A stretch of DNA of 59,074 nucleotides, from positions 1 to 59,074 of the forward strand of contig CAILUV010000079.1 in assembly GCA_903837555.1 (NCBI GenBank). Direction: 5' to 3'. The notes under the pieces were generated by a model, which saw only the letters and a program-made list of their open reading frames with translations, made no database searches and was not told the DNA's origin. A program made the translations under genes and the position numbers. This stretch comes from an uncultured Alphaproteobacteria bacterium. Its GTDB lineage: Bacteria; Pseudomonadota; Alphaproteobacteria; Micropepsales; Micropepsaceae. Of the stretch, positions 8,168-16,862 are shown one piece after another. Position 1 is the stretch's first letter. Each line of letters begins with the position of its first letter.

Positions 8168-8338
8168 CGGCCGGGCGGCGACGGGGTAAACATCTAAGCG
8201 TCTGTTTTTAAAACACTTTTATCCCCGGAAATCTTGATGCCGCAGGGGCCGGCGGTTAACAAATTCGGAGGAACTTTAAGCGTTTCTGAAGGGACTGCGG
8301 GCCAGGATTGCCGCGGAAATCAGGGGTTTTGTCCGGCA

Positions 8339-10717
8339 ATGTCATTTGCGCGGGTCATCAGGATCGTGTTCGGGGTGGTGGCCGGCGTCATGCTGGTGGC
8401 CGCCATCGCCGACATCCTGTGGTCGGGCCATCTGACTTTGATCGCGCCGTTCAGCTTCGGCGCCCTGGTGGCCGTGGCGCTGGCCTTCCTGCTGACCAAC
8501 ATCCTGTCGGCGCGCGAACGCGAGGAAATGCTGGAGGCCCAGAGCACCCAGCTCAAAACCGTGGCGGGCCGCCTGGAAGCCTCGCTGAAGAATGCCGCGA
8601 TGATGAATGCGCGGCTGAACCAGAGCGAGGCGCGTTACAAGGGGCTGGTCGACGCGCAGGGCGACGCCATCTTCCGCCGCGATGCCTCCAGCCGTCTCAC
8701 CTATGGCAACGATGCCTTCTTCCAGCTTTTCGGCCTGATCCCGGCGCGCGCCATCGGTTATCCCTTCGCGCCCGAGCCGCATCCCGAAAGCCGCGCGCCC
8801 TTGTTCGGCAGTTTTCTGGAATCGGGCCGCAACCGCGCGCGCTACGACCAGCATGTGAAAACCGCGCAGGGTTATCGCTGGATCGCCTGGGAAGATTTCG
8901 CGGTGCGCGATGCCCATGGCCGCCTGGTCGAAGTGCAAAGCGTCGGCCGCGACATCACCGACCGCAAGACGCTGGAAAACGCGCTGACCGAGGCCAAGGA
9001 AAGCGCCGAGGAAGCCAGCCGCGCCAAGTCCGGCTTCCTGGCCACCATGAGCCACGAAATCCGCACGCCGATGAACGGCGTGCTGGGCATGGGGCGTCTT
9101 CTGTTGGAGACGGAGCTGCGACCTGAGCAGCGCACCTATGCGGAAGCCATCACCCAGTCGGGCGAAGCACTGCTGACCTTGATCGGCGATATCCTGGACT
9201 TCTCCAAGATCGAAGCCGGCATGCTGCACCTGGACGAGGACGAGGTCGACCTGCGCACCATGCTGTGCAACGTCACCGAGCTTCTGTGCCCGCGCGGCCA
9301 GGCCAAGGGCGTGGAAGTCACCACCATCATCGCGCCCGACGTGCCGCTGAAGATCCTGGCCGATGAAGGCCGCCTGCGTCAGGTGATCACCAACCTGATG
9401 GGCAATGCCGTCAAGTTCACCGAAAAAGGCGGCGTCTGCGTCGAAGTCAAAACCATCGCGCAAAACGGGACGCCCTTCCTGCGCTTTGAAGTGCGCGACA
9501 CCGGCGTGGGCGTGCCGCCCGCCAAGCGCCAGGAAATCTTCCAGGAATTCGTGCAGGCCGATGCCAGCCATGCCCGCAAGTTCGGCGGCACCGGTCTGGG
9601 CCTGGCGATTTCCAAGCGCCTGGTCGACACGATGGGCGGCGAGATCGGCGTTGATGCCGCGCCCGAAGGTGGTTCCAGCTTCTGGTTCACGATGCCCGCG
9701 ACCATCGTCACGCCCGCCCGCGAAGACCATGCGCCGCTCAAAGGCATGCGCGTGGCGGTGATGAGCAAGAACAAGGCGCTGCGCGAAGGCATGTATCTGC
9801 AGATCGCAGCCGCAGGCGGCATTCCCGCCGATCCCCAGGGCGCGATCGATGCGGTGCTGATCGATGCCGGGACCGGCCATGTGCCGGACCTCACGGTGCA
9901 TCCCGATCCGGCGGTTCCGGCACTGGTGCTGCTGACGCCCAATGCCCGCGGTAGCCTGGCGGAGATGCGCAACCTCGGCTTTGCCGGCTATCTGGTGAAG
10001 CCGGTGCGTCAGGCTTCGCTGGTGGAACGCCTGCTGTTGTGTTGCGGCGACCGCCGCGATTTCGCCCCCGCAACCTACGAACCCGAAGCGTCAGGCTGCC
10101 TGGACCCGCAGGCGGTGCCCGCGCACGAAGCCGCCGCGCCGGACGAACTACCGCCGCTGGTCACCGCGCCGCCCCGGTTCGCCGCGCCGCAGCCGGTGCT
10201 GGAAGCGCCCGACTATCCCGACTTCGAGCCGCCCGCGATCCCCGCGCCCTTTCTGGAAGACCATCCCGCGGCCGCGCGCAGCGTGGGGCCTGCGGTGATG
10301 ACACCGTCCGCCGAAAACGGCCTGCGCATCCTCTTGGCCGAGGACAATCCCATCAACATGATGCTGATCCGCGAGCTGCTGCGCCGCCGCGGCCATAGCG
10401 TGGTCGAAGTGACGACCGGCAACGCCGCCGTGCAGGCGATGATGGATGGCACTTATGATCTGCTGCTGACCGACATTCACATGCCCGGCATGGACGGCAT
10501 CGAGGCTGCGCGCGCCATCCGCGCCGGCGAGGAACGTTCGGGCCGCCGCCGCACGCCCATCGTGGCGCTGACCGCCGACGCATTGGAAGAAGGCAAGCGC
10601 GCCTGCCAGCAGGCGGGCATGGACGGCTTCCTCACCAAGCCGGTGGACCCGGCCGAACTGGAAGAGATGTTCCTGATGCTCTTCCCCAGCGAAGAGCATT
10701 CCGCCGCGGTGGCCTGA
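8339..10717 (+). CDS. Hybrid sensor histidine kinase with two receiver-like domains
   Basis: A 792-residue inner-membrane kinase. Two transmembrane helices (about 7-27 and 37-56) have almost no periplasmic loop. They are followed by a short coiled segment, a PAS domain (about 95-210), a HisKA domain with the phospho-acceptor His in [10 protein letters not shown] (His239) and a HATPase domain (N box [16 protein letters not shown] box [15 protein letters not shown]). Next is a degenerate receiver-like domain (about 475-570) with LVKPV retained but a poor acidic pocket. After a proline-rich linker a complete receiver ends the protein (LAEDNP, phospho-Asp near 712 in [16 protein letters not shown]). 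Start ATG 8339 is followed directly by the first helix. It is divergent from pst, but its architecture is not that of PhoR; the signal is unknown. Confidence 0.85.
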   Translation: MSFARVIRIVFGVVAGVMLVAAIADILWSGHLTLIAPFSFGALVAVALAFLLTNILSAREREEMLEAQSTQLKTVAGRLEASLKNAAMMNARLNQSEARYKGLVDAQGDAIFRRDASSRLTYGNDAFFQLFGLIPARAIGYPFAPEPHPESRAPLFGSFLESGRNRARYDQHVKTAQGYRWIAWEDFAVRDAHGRLVEVQSVGRDITDRKTLENALTEAKESAEEASRAKSGFLATMSHEIRTPMNGVLGMGRLLLETELRPEQRTYAEAITQSGEALLTLIGDILDFSKIEAGMLHLDEDEVDLRTMLCNVTELLCPRGQAKGVEVTTIIAPDVPLKILADEGRLRQVITNLMGNAVKFTEKGGVCVEVKTIAQNGTPFLRFEVRDTGVGVPPAKRQEIFQEFVQADASHARKFGGTGLGLAISKRLVDTMGGEIGVDAAPEGGSSFWFTMPATIVTPAREDHAPLKGMRVAVMSKNKALREGMYLQIAAAGGIPADPQGAIDAVLIDAGTGHVPDLTVHPDPAVPALVLLTPNARGSLAEMRNLGFAGYLVKPVRQASLVERLLLCCGDRRDFAPATYEPEASGCLDPQAVPAHEAAAPDELPPLVTAPPRFAAPQPVLEAPDYPDFEPPAIPAPFLEDHPAAARSVGPAVMTPSAENGLRILLAEDNPINMMLIRELLRRRGHSVVEVTTGNAAVQAMMDGTYDLLLTDIHMPGMDGIEAARAIRAGEERSGRRRTPIVALTADALEEGKRACQQAGMDGFLTKPVDPAELEEMFLMLFPSEEHSAAVA

Positions 10718-10771
10718 GTTCGCGCATAGCGTGATATAGAAAGCCCCTGAATCACGCCCCCGGGGATTGGC

Positions 10772-12448
10772 ATGGCTGCGTCTTCTGACCGTTTCGCTGG
10801 ACTGGCTGCGTATGGAGAGCGTCACATCCTTGTGATGCTGGCCCTGGGTTTTTCGGCCGGCCTGCCCTTCCTGCTGATCTTCGACACGCTGTCGGCCTGG
10901 CTGCGCCAGTCCAATCTGTCGCTTCAGACCATCGCCTTCTTCGGGCTGGCGACGCTGGTCTATGCGTTCAAGTTTCTCTGGGCGCCGTTGATGGACCGCA
11001 CCCGGGTGCCTTTTCTGGATGCTGCGCTCGGCCATCGCCGCGCCTGGATGCTGGTGGCGCAGCTTGCCATTGCGGCGGGTCTGGCGCTGATCTCGATCAG
11101 CAATCCCGCCACCAGCCTGGGAGCAGTTGCCGCCTTCGCCGTGCTCACCGGCTTCTTCGGCGCGACGCAGGATATCGTGATTGATGCATGGCGTATCGAA
11201 GCCACCGATACGTCGCGCCAGGGCGCGATGGCGGCGGCTTACACCTGGGGCTATCGGATCGCCATGCTTGTGGCGGGCGCGGTGCCGCTGATCCTGGCCG
11301 AATGGATCGGCTGGAATTTTTCCTACGCCGTCATGAGCGCCTTCATGCTGGTGGGCATCGGCGCGGTGCTGCTGGCGCCAGCCGAGAAGAAGCGCATCAT
11401 CAGAACAATCCCCACGGATGCCATCCCCAGTCACCCCGTGAGTGAAGCACTGGAATGGATGGCGCGGTTGGTGATGCTTCTGATCGCAGCATTGCTGCTC
11501 GGCACCGGGCTTTCGGGCAACATGGATATTCTGGAGAAGGTGCTGGGCAGCCTGTGGCTCGATCCGCTGGCCGCGGGACTGCGCGCGAACTGGGTCGGCT
11601 CGGGCGCGGCCCTGTTTTCCTTCATCTTCGTGGTTGTGGGCCTGGTGCTGGTGGGCCTGGCCGCCACGCCGCTGCCAAACGCCAAGACGCGGCCGGGCGT
11701 CTATCTCTACCATGCGCTTGGCGAACCGCTGGCCGTGTTCTTCCGCCGCTATGGCAAGAGCGCCGGGCTGATTTTGGCGATGATCTGCTTTTATCGCCTT
11801 TCCGACTTCCTGCTGAACATCATGACGCCCTTCTATCTCGATGTCGGTTACACGCCTTTGGAGATCGCCGAGGTGCGCAAGGTGTTTGGCGTGTTCGCCA
11901 CCGTCTTCGGCGTCTTCCTCGGCGGATTATCGGTGGCGCGTCTGGGACTGATGAACAGTCTTTTGATCGGCGCCTTCGCCCAGCCTCTCTCCAATGCCAT
12001 GTTCATCTTCGTGGCTATGGCGGGCCCGGACCTGCCAACCCTGTTTGCCGTGATCGGCGTCGAGAACATCACGGGCGCCTTCGCTGGTGTTTGCCTGATC
12101 GCGTACATGTCGTCGCTGACCAGCGAGGGCTTCACCGCCACGCAGTACGCGCTCTTTTCTTCCCTCTATGCGGTGCCGGGCAAGCTGATGGCTTCGCAGT
12201 CCGGCGCCATAATCGAAGGGGTGGCGCGCGGCAGCGAAAGCGGCGGGCTGGGCGCGATGTTCCATGGGCTGTTTCAGGGCGGCACCGGCTTCGCAAATGC
12301 AATGGAAAAGTCTCAGGTCTCGCCGGCCGCCCTGGGGGCCGGTTACACCGTGTTTTTCCTCTATTCCGCTCTGGCTGGCGTACTGGCCGTCATCCTGACG
12401 CTGGCCTTGTGGTCCCGCAGGTCCCCAAGCACCCCTATCCCGGATTAA
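10772..12448 (+). CDS. ampG: AmpG-like muropeptide MFS permease
   Basis: A 558-residue major-facilitator protein with 12-14 transmembrane helices. The N-terminal half carries the AmpG pattern: GFSAGLPFLLIFDTLSAWLRQSNLSLQTIAFFGL, FKFLWAPLMDR and GATQDIVIDAWRIE. AmpG imports GlcNAc-anhydroMurNAc peptides released by lytic transglycosylases during cell-wall recycling; mltA at 26-27 kb would generate such substrates. An unusually long loop and extra hydrophobic segments around residues 225-300 make it longer than E. coli AmpG, as is common in alphaproteobacteria. It follows the hybrid kinase by 54 bases on the same strand, possibly under its own promoter. Confidence 0.8.
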   Translation: MAASSDRFAGLAAYGERHILVMLALGFSAGLPFLLIFDTLSAWLRQSNLSLQTIAFFGLATLVYAFKFLWAPLMDRTRVPFLDAALGHRRAWMLVAQLAIAAGLALISISNPATSLGAVAAFAVLTGFFGATQDIVIDAWRIEATDTSRQGAMAAAYTWGYRIAMLVAGAVPLILAEWIGWNFSYAVMSAFMLVGIGAVLLAPAEKKRIIRTIPTDAIPSHPVSEALEWMARLVMLLIAALLLGTGLSGNMDILEKVLGSLWLDPLAAGLRANWVGSGAALFSFIFVVVGLVLVGLAATPLPNAKTRPGVYLYHALGEPLAVFFRRYGKSAGLILAMICFYRLSDFLLNIMTPFYLDVGYTPLEIAEVRKVFGVFATVFGVFLGGLSVARLGLMNSLLIGAFAQPLSNAMFIFVAMAGPDLPTLFAVIGVENITGAFAGVCLIAYMSSLTSEGFTATQYALFSSLYAVPGKLMASQSGAIIEGVARGSESGGLGAMFHGLFQGGTGFANAMEKSQVSPAALGAGYTVFFLYSALAGVLAVILTLALWSRRSPSTPIPD

Positions 12449-12476
12449 CGCCATTTCATTGCCGCCCGTTCACCGA

Positions 12477-12494
12477 TTGTCACAAATCATTGCT
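12477..12494 (+). promoter_or_regulatory. Pho-box-like site upstream of the olsB-like gene
   Basis: TTGTCACAAATCATTGCT shares TGTCACAAA with the site in front of pstC and matches one PhoB half-site plus the AT-rich spacer; the second half is weak. It sits about 112 bases before the GTG start. Ornithine-lipid synthesis by OlsB is phosphate-regulated in several alphaproteobacteria, so the placement makes sense, but the assignment is by motif only. Confidence 0.35.
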
Positions 12495-12605
12495 CCCTGG
12501 GGTCGGGATGGGGTAAAATTGCCAAACTGTCGCATTTGGGTCTTACCCAGAGCACAGGATCGGCGCGGCGAGTCGTGGGGATGCCGCGCCAAACGGGAAG
12601 CGATC

Positions 12606-13448
12606 GTGGTCAACATTTACGAAGCGGGACCTTTCGAGGGACGCGTGGAGCAGTGGCCGGTACTCGCGGTTTCCGGGGCGCTGGAAGTGCGCCTGGCGGA
12701 AACCGAGCTGGAAGTCGAACAGGCGCAGCGCCTGCGCTATTCCGTTTTTTATGAAGAAATGAGCGCCATCCCCTCGCCGCAAATGCGCGAGAGCGGGCGC
12801 GACTTCGATAAATTCGACGATGTCTGCGACCACCTGCTGGTGGTCGACCGCGACGCCCATGACGAAGACGGCCAGCCGCTGGTGGTGGGCACCTATCGCC
12901 TGACCCGCGAAAAGGACGCCGCCAAGGTCGGCGGCTTCTACACTTCCAGCGAGTTCGACCTGTCGGCCATGCTGAGCGGCATGCCGCGCGACACCAAATA
13001 TCTGGAGCTGGGCCGTTCCTGCATCCTGAAAAGCTACCGCGCCCGTCCCGGCACCATGCAGCTTTTGTGGAAGGGCCTGATGGCCTATGTCGCCCGTTTC
13101 GACATCGACATGATGTTCGGCTGCGCCTCGCTGCCCGGCACCAATGTGGAAGAGATGGCGTTGCCGCTGGCCTATCTGCACCATTTCCATCCCATGCCTG
13201 CGCAACTGCAGGTCCGGGCGCGCCCCGAACTGTTCGTGGACATGAACCGGATGCCCAAAGAGGCGATCGAGCCGCGCGAAGCCATTCGCAGCCTGCCCGC
13301 GATCCTCAAGGGCTATGTGCGCGCCGGCTGCGGCATCGGCGACGGCGCTGTGGTGGACCGCCAGTTCGGCACGACCGACGTGTTTATCTACTTCCCGGTC
13401 TCGGGCCTCGACGCGCGCTACAAGAGCCGTTTCGGTCTTTCCAAGTAA
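12606..13448 (+). CDS. olsB: OlsB-like L-ornithine N(alpha)-acyltransferase (GNAT fold)
   Basis: A 280-residue cytoplasmic acyltransferase. The family transfers a 3-hydroxyacyl chain from acyl carrier protein to ornithine, the first step of ornithine-lipid synthesis. Family features include LEVRLAETELEVEQAQRLRYSVFYEEM near the N-terminus, DFDKFDDVCDHLLVVD, VVGTYRL and LELGRSCILKSYRARPGTMQLLWKGL. Related acyltransferases act on other amino acids, so the acceptor is inferred. The GTG at 12606 was chosen because GGGAAG lies six bases ahead; the frame is open further up to 12459, but that stretch does not resemble the family. No olsA is adjacent. A Pho-box-like site lies upstream. Confidence 0.8.
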   Translation: MVNIYEAGPFEGRVEQWPVLAVSGALEVRLAETELEVEQAQRLRYSVFYEEMSAIPSPQMRESGRDFDKFDDVCDHLLVVDRDAHDEDGQPLVVGTYRLTREKDAAKVGGFYTSSEFDLSAMLSGMPRDTKYLELGRSCILKSYRARPGTMQLLWKGLMAYVARFDIDMMFGCASLPGTNVEEMALPLAYLHHFHPMPAQLQVRARPELFVDMNRMPKEAIEPREAIRSLPAILKGYVRAGCGIGDGAVVDRQFGTTDVFIYFPVSGLDARYKSRFGLSK

Positions 13449-13471
13449 TCCTTCCCGTTCAGGAGATAACG

Positions 13472-13915
13472 ATGCGCGTATTCGGATTGGCGCTGGCGAT
13501 GGTGCTTGCCTGCGCTTCGCCCGCGCTGGCGGAAAAGACCCTGGTGCAATCGACCGATGCCCCCAAGGCGATCGGGCCGTATTCGCAAGCGATCAAGACC
13601 GGTAACCTGCTGTTCCTGTCCGGCTCGCTGCCGTTCGATCCCGCGGGCAAGACCGATTACAGCAAGCTCGACGTCACCACCCAGACCAGGCGCGTGATCG
13701 ACAATATCGCGCTGACCCTGTCGGCGGCGGGCCTGACTTTGGACGATGTGGTATCGGCCACGGTCTATGTCACCGACGTGAACGACTTCGCCGCCGTGAA
13801 CGCGGTCTATGCCAGCTATTTCAAGCCGCCCTATCCGGCCCGCACCTTCGTCGAAGTCAGCAACCTGCTGCGCGGCGTAAAGGTGGAGATCACGGTCATC
13901 GCGACCACGAAATAA
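13472..13915 (+). CDS. RidA-family protein with signal peptide
   Basis: A 147-residue protein. The first 20 residues (MRVFGLALAMVLACASPALA) form a classical Sec signal peptide and the remainder is a complete RidA/YjgF/UK114 domain: DAPKAIGPYSQAIKTGNLLFLSG and a C-terminal PARTFVEVSNL with the conserved Arg that binds the carboxylate in imine deaminases. Cytosolic RidA removes reactive enamine/imine intermediates; an exported member must have a different or extended role. AGGAG lies seven bases before the ATG. It follows the olsB-like gene by 23 bases on the same strand and is probably cotranscribed. Confidence 0.85.
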   Translation: MRVFGLALAMVLACASPALAEKTLVQSTDAPKAIGPYSQAIKTGNLLFLSGSLPFDPAGKTDYSKLDVTTQTRRVIDNIALTLSAAGLTLDDVVSATVYVTDVNDFAAVNAVYASYFKPPYPARTFVEVSNLLRGVKVEITVIATTK

Positions 13916-14614
13916 TCAGGTCAAGTCGAACAGCAGCACTTCGCTGGGCGCCTTGGAATGCACGGTGACCTGGGCCAGGTCGGTGATGGCGGCGGCGTCG
14001 CCGGCTTTCAGCGTTTCCTCGCCCAGCGTGATTTCACCACTGGCAACCTGTAGCCAGGCCTTGCGGCCCTGCGCCAGCGGATGGATAGCCTCGACATCGG
14101 CATCCAGTTTGGCGACCCAGATTTCCGCGTCCTGCACCAGCCGCACTTCGTTTTCGCGCGGCTCCGGCGCGGCGATGCGGCCGAAATGATTTTTCACCGC
14201 CTCGGCGCTGATGGACTTCTGCTCATAGCCGGGCTCGATGCCGCGCTTTGACGGCACGATCCATATCTGCAGCAGATGGCAGGTCTCATTCGGGCTGGCG
14301 TTGAATTCGGCATGGGTGATGCCGGTGCCCGCGCTCATGCGCTGGATTTCGCCGGGACGGATCGTGCCGCTGCCGCCGGTGGAATCCTTGTGGGCGATGG
14401 CGCCGTCCAGAACGCAGGTGACGATTTCCATGTCGCGGTGCGGATGGGGCGGAAAGCCCGCGCCGCCCTTGATCCAGTCTTCGTTGATCACGCGCAGCGG
14501 GCCGAAGCTTTCATGGGCGGGGTCGTAATAGTCGCCGAACGAGAAGGAGTGGCGCGATTCCAGCCAGTCGATCTTGTTGTGACCGCGTTCGTCCGACCGC
14601 CTGACCGTGATCAT
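13916..14614 (-). CDS. Pirin family protein (YhhW-like)
   Basis: A 232-residue bicupin. The N-terminal cupin holds the pirin metal site: [17 protein letters not shown] (His-x-His) and a later THAEFNAS (His and Glu). The C-terminal cupin is shorter. Bacterial pirins of the YhhW type can oxidise quercetin-like flavonoids in vitro; the physiological role is unclear. The stop abuts the convergent RidA stop, and the start overlaps the gshB stop by four bases (ATGA), so it is the last gene of a gshB-pirin unit. Confidence 0.85.
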   Translation of the reverse strand: MITVRRSDERGHNKIDWLESRHSFSFGDYYDPAHESFGPLRVINEDWIKGGAGFPPHPHRDMEIVTCVLDGAIAHKDSTGGSGTIRPGEIQRMSAGTGITHAEFNASPNETCHLLQIWIVPSKRGIEPGYEQKSISAEAVKNHFGRIAAPEPRENEVRLVQDAEIWVAKLDADVEAIHPLAQGRKAWLQVASGEITLGEETLKAGDAAAITDLAQVTVHSKAPSEVLLFDLT

Positions 14615-15552
14615 TTCCGTTTTCTTTCAATGGCGTCCCAGACCAGCGCGGCGATGTCGGCGCCGCCGAAACGGCGCACCTCGTGGATGCCGGTCGGGGA
14701 GGTAACGTTGATCTCGGTCATATAGTCACCGATCACGTCGATCCCAGTGAAGATGAGCCCGCGTTTCTTCAACTCTGGCCCGATGGCGGCGCATATCGCC
14801 TTTTCCCGCGCCGTCAGCTCGGTGGCTTCCGGCTTGCCGCCCACATGCATGTTGGAACGGGCTTCGCCCGAGACCGGCACCCGGTTGATGGCCCCGGCAA
14901 ATTCGCCGTCCACCAGAATGATGCGCTTGTCGCCCTTGCGCACATCCGGCAGGTAACGCTGCACAATGACGGGTTCGCGGTAGAACTGGGTGAACATCTC
15001 CATCAGCGAACCGAAATTCTCGTCATCCTGTTTGACGCGGAACACGCCCGCGCCGCCATTGCCGTACAGCGGCTTGAGGATGATGTCCTGGAACTCGTCG
15101 CGGAAGGCGCGGATTTCGCGCAGGTCCGTGGTGATCAGTGTCGGCGGGATGAATTCGGCGAATTCGGTGACGAACAGTTTTTCCGGCGCGTTGCGCACTT
15201 CCTTTGGATCGTTCACCACCAAAGTCTGGGGGTGGATGCGCTCCAGAATATGCGTGGCGGTGATGTAGGCCATGTCGAAGGGCGGATCCTGGCGCATCAG
15301 AACCACATCGGCCTTTGACAGGTCCATCACATGGAAGTCGCCCAGCGTGAAGTGATCGCCCTTCACCGCGCGCACATTCAGGCTGCGCACATGCGCCGTC
15401 ACCTTGCCGTCGCGGAACGACAGATCGCGCGGGCCATAATAGACCATGGCATGGCCGCGCTTTTCCGCTTCCAGCGCCAGGGCAAAGGTGGAATCGCCGC
15501 CGATATCGATCCGCTCGATCGGGTCCATCTGGATTGCGACGGTCAGCGCCAT
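14611..15552 (-). CDS. gshB: Glutathione synthase
   Basis: A 313-residue ATP-grasp ligase that joins gamma-glutamylcysteine and glycine to make glutathione in the cytoplasm. Typical segments are [22 protein letters not shown] at the start, [17 protein letters not shown], the glycine-rich loop [13 protein letters not shown] and the C-terminal [20 protein letters not shown] with metal-binding Glu and Asn. The ATG at 15552 is preferred because it gives the family N-terminus; the open frame upstream (to 15702) overlaps yraN and is not family-like. Order yraN-gshB downstream of rsmI is conserved in many alphaproteobacteria. Confidence 0.95.
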   Translation of the reverse strand: MALTVAIQMDPIERIDIGGDSTFALALEAEKRGHAMVYYGPRDLSFRDGKVTAHVRSLNVRAVKGDHFTLGDFHVMDLSKADVVLMRQDPPFDMAYITATHILERIHPQTLVVNDPKEVRNAPEKLFVTEFAEFIPPTLITTDLREIRAFRDEFQDIILKPLYGNGGAGVFRVKQDDENFGSLMEMFTQFYREPVIVQRYLPDVRKGDKRIILVDGEFAGAINRVPVSGEARSNMHVGGKPEATELTAREKAICAAIGPELKKRGLIFTGIDVIGDYMTEINVTSPTGIHEVRRFGGADIAALVWDAIERKRK

Positions 15553-15568
15553 GACAAACTCTCTATCG

Positions 15569-15952
15569 TTAAATGTCAGCCCGCCACACATCCCGGTGAT
15601 GCACCGGCAGCGCCCGGGGCGCGATGGCGACGATATCAAAACGGCTGCCGCGCTGCGAAAGATGCGGCCGGCTGGCCAGATATAGGGAGGCGGCGCGGGC
15701 AATGCGAGTCTGCTGCCCCGCCAGCACCGATTCCGCCACCGCGCGCGCGTCTGACCGCGCTTTTACCTCGATAAAGCAGACCGGACCGAAGGGCGCGGCC
15801 GCCACTAGGTCGATTTCCCCGGCACGGGTTTTCAACCGCCGCGCCAGAATCCGGTAGCCCTTGAGCCGCAGCCACAGCGCCGCGATGCTTTCGCTGCGAT
15901 GGCCGCGTTGATGGGCGGCCTGCCGACCTGTTTTCAATTCTTCAGGCACCAT
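15569..15952 (-). CDS. yraN: YraN family protein (UPF0102), putative endonuclease fold
   Basis: A 127-residue protein with the restriction-endonuclease-like core of UPF0102: an N-terminal helix ([23 protein letters not shown]), then [22 protein letters not shown], giving the E...D...ExK arrangement. Biochemical function is not established; its regular position next to rsmI suggests a nucleic-acid role. Its start overlaps the rsmI stop by about 11 bases, and gshB begins 17 bases after its stop. Confidence 0.85.
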   Translation of the reverse strand: MVPEELKTGRQAAHQRGHRSESIAALWLRLKGYRILARRLKTRAGEIDLVAAAPFGPVCFIEVKARSDARAVAESVLAGQQTRIARAASLYLASRPHLSQRGSRFDIVAIAPRALPVHHRDVWRADI

Positions 15953-16862
15953 CTTTCAATTCCAGCGCCCGGGCATAGATCTGTTTGCGCGAACCGTCGG
16001 TCAGATCGGCGATCATGTTGGCCGCCGCCTTGACCGGCATGAATTCCAGCGCCGCCGTCAGCGCGGCATCGATCCTGGCGTTATCAGTCACCACTTCGCC
16101 GGGCGGCCCCACCAGCAGCGTCACCTCGCCCCTGGGCGCGCCGGCCTTTTCATAATGCGCCGCCAGCTCCGACAGCGTGCCGCGCCGCACTTCCTCGTGC
16201 ATCTTGGTCAGTTCGCGCGTCATCGCGGCTGGGCGATCGCCCAGCACCAAAGCCATCGCGCTCAGGGATTCCGCCAGCCGCTGCGCCGATTCAAAAAAGA
16301 TCAGCGTGGCGCGCACACTTTTGAGTTCTTCCAGCGCGGTGTTGCGCTCGCCCTGCCGCGAGGGAAGAAAGCCCGCGAACAAAAACCGGTCGGACGGCAG
16401 GCCGCTGAGCGTCAGTCCGGCCAGCGGCGCCGACGCGCCGGGGATCGCCACCACAGGCAGGCCCACCTGAATCGTCTCGCGCACCAGCTTGTAACCGGGG
16501 TCCGACACCAGCGGCGTGCCGGCATCGCTGACCAGCGCCACCACCTCGCCATGGGCCATGCGCCCGATGAGGCGCGGCCGCATTTCGGGGGCGTTATGGT
16601 CGTTGTAGGGGACCAGCGGCCGGGAGATGCCGTGAATCGCCAGCAGCTTGGAGGTGACGCGGGTATCTTCGGCGGCGATCACGTCGCAACCTTTGAGGAT
16701 ATCCAGCGCTCTTAGGGATATGTCGCGGGCATTGCCGATGGGGGTGGCCACCACATACAGACCTGCCGGAATTTGGCCTGCCGCCAAACTGCCGCGATCC
16801 GGTGATTTACCGCCCGCGTCCAAAGGCTTAAGTTCGTGCCCCAAAGGATGTTTCGATGACAT
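15942..16862 (-). CDS. rsmI: 16S rRNA (cytidine-1402-2'-O)-methyltransferase RsmI
   Basis: A 306-residue SAM-dependent tetrapyrrole-methylase-fold enzyme that 2'-O-methylates C1402 in the decoding centre of 16S rRNA. Family hallmarks: GLYVVATPIGNARDISLRALDIL, AAEDTRVTSKLL, ALVSDAGTPLVSDPGYKLV, PIPGASAPLAGLTLSGLPSDRFLFAGFLP-like segments and FFESAQRLAESL. The start ATG (16860-16862) lies inside the first codons of the divergent LpoA-like gene, so the two start codons overlap face to face. A longer N-terminal reading to 17087 would run antisense through that gene and is rejected. Confidence 0.95.
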   Translation of the reverse strand: MSSKHPLGHELKPLDAGGKSPDRGSLAAGQIPAGLYVVATPIGNARDISLRALDILKGCDVIAAEDTRVTSKLLAIHGISRPLVPYNDHNAPEMRPRLIGRMAHGEVVALVSDAGTPLVSDPGYKLVRETIQVGLPVVAIPGASAPLAGLTLSGLPSDRFLFAGFLPSRQGERNTALEELKSVRATLIFFESAQRLAESLSAMALVLGDRPAAMTRELTKMHEEVRRGTLSELAAHYEKAGAPRGEVTLLVGPPGEVVTDNARIDAALTAALEFMPVKAAANMIADLTDGSRKQIYARALELKDGA

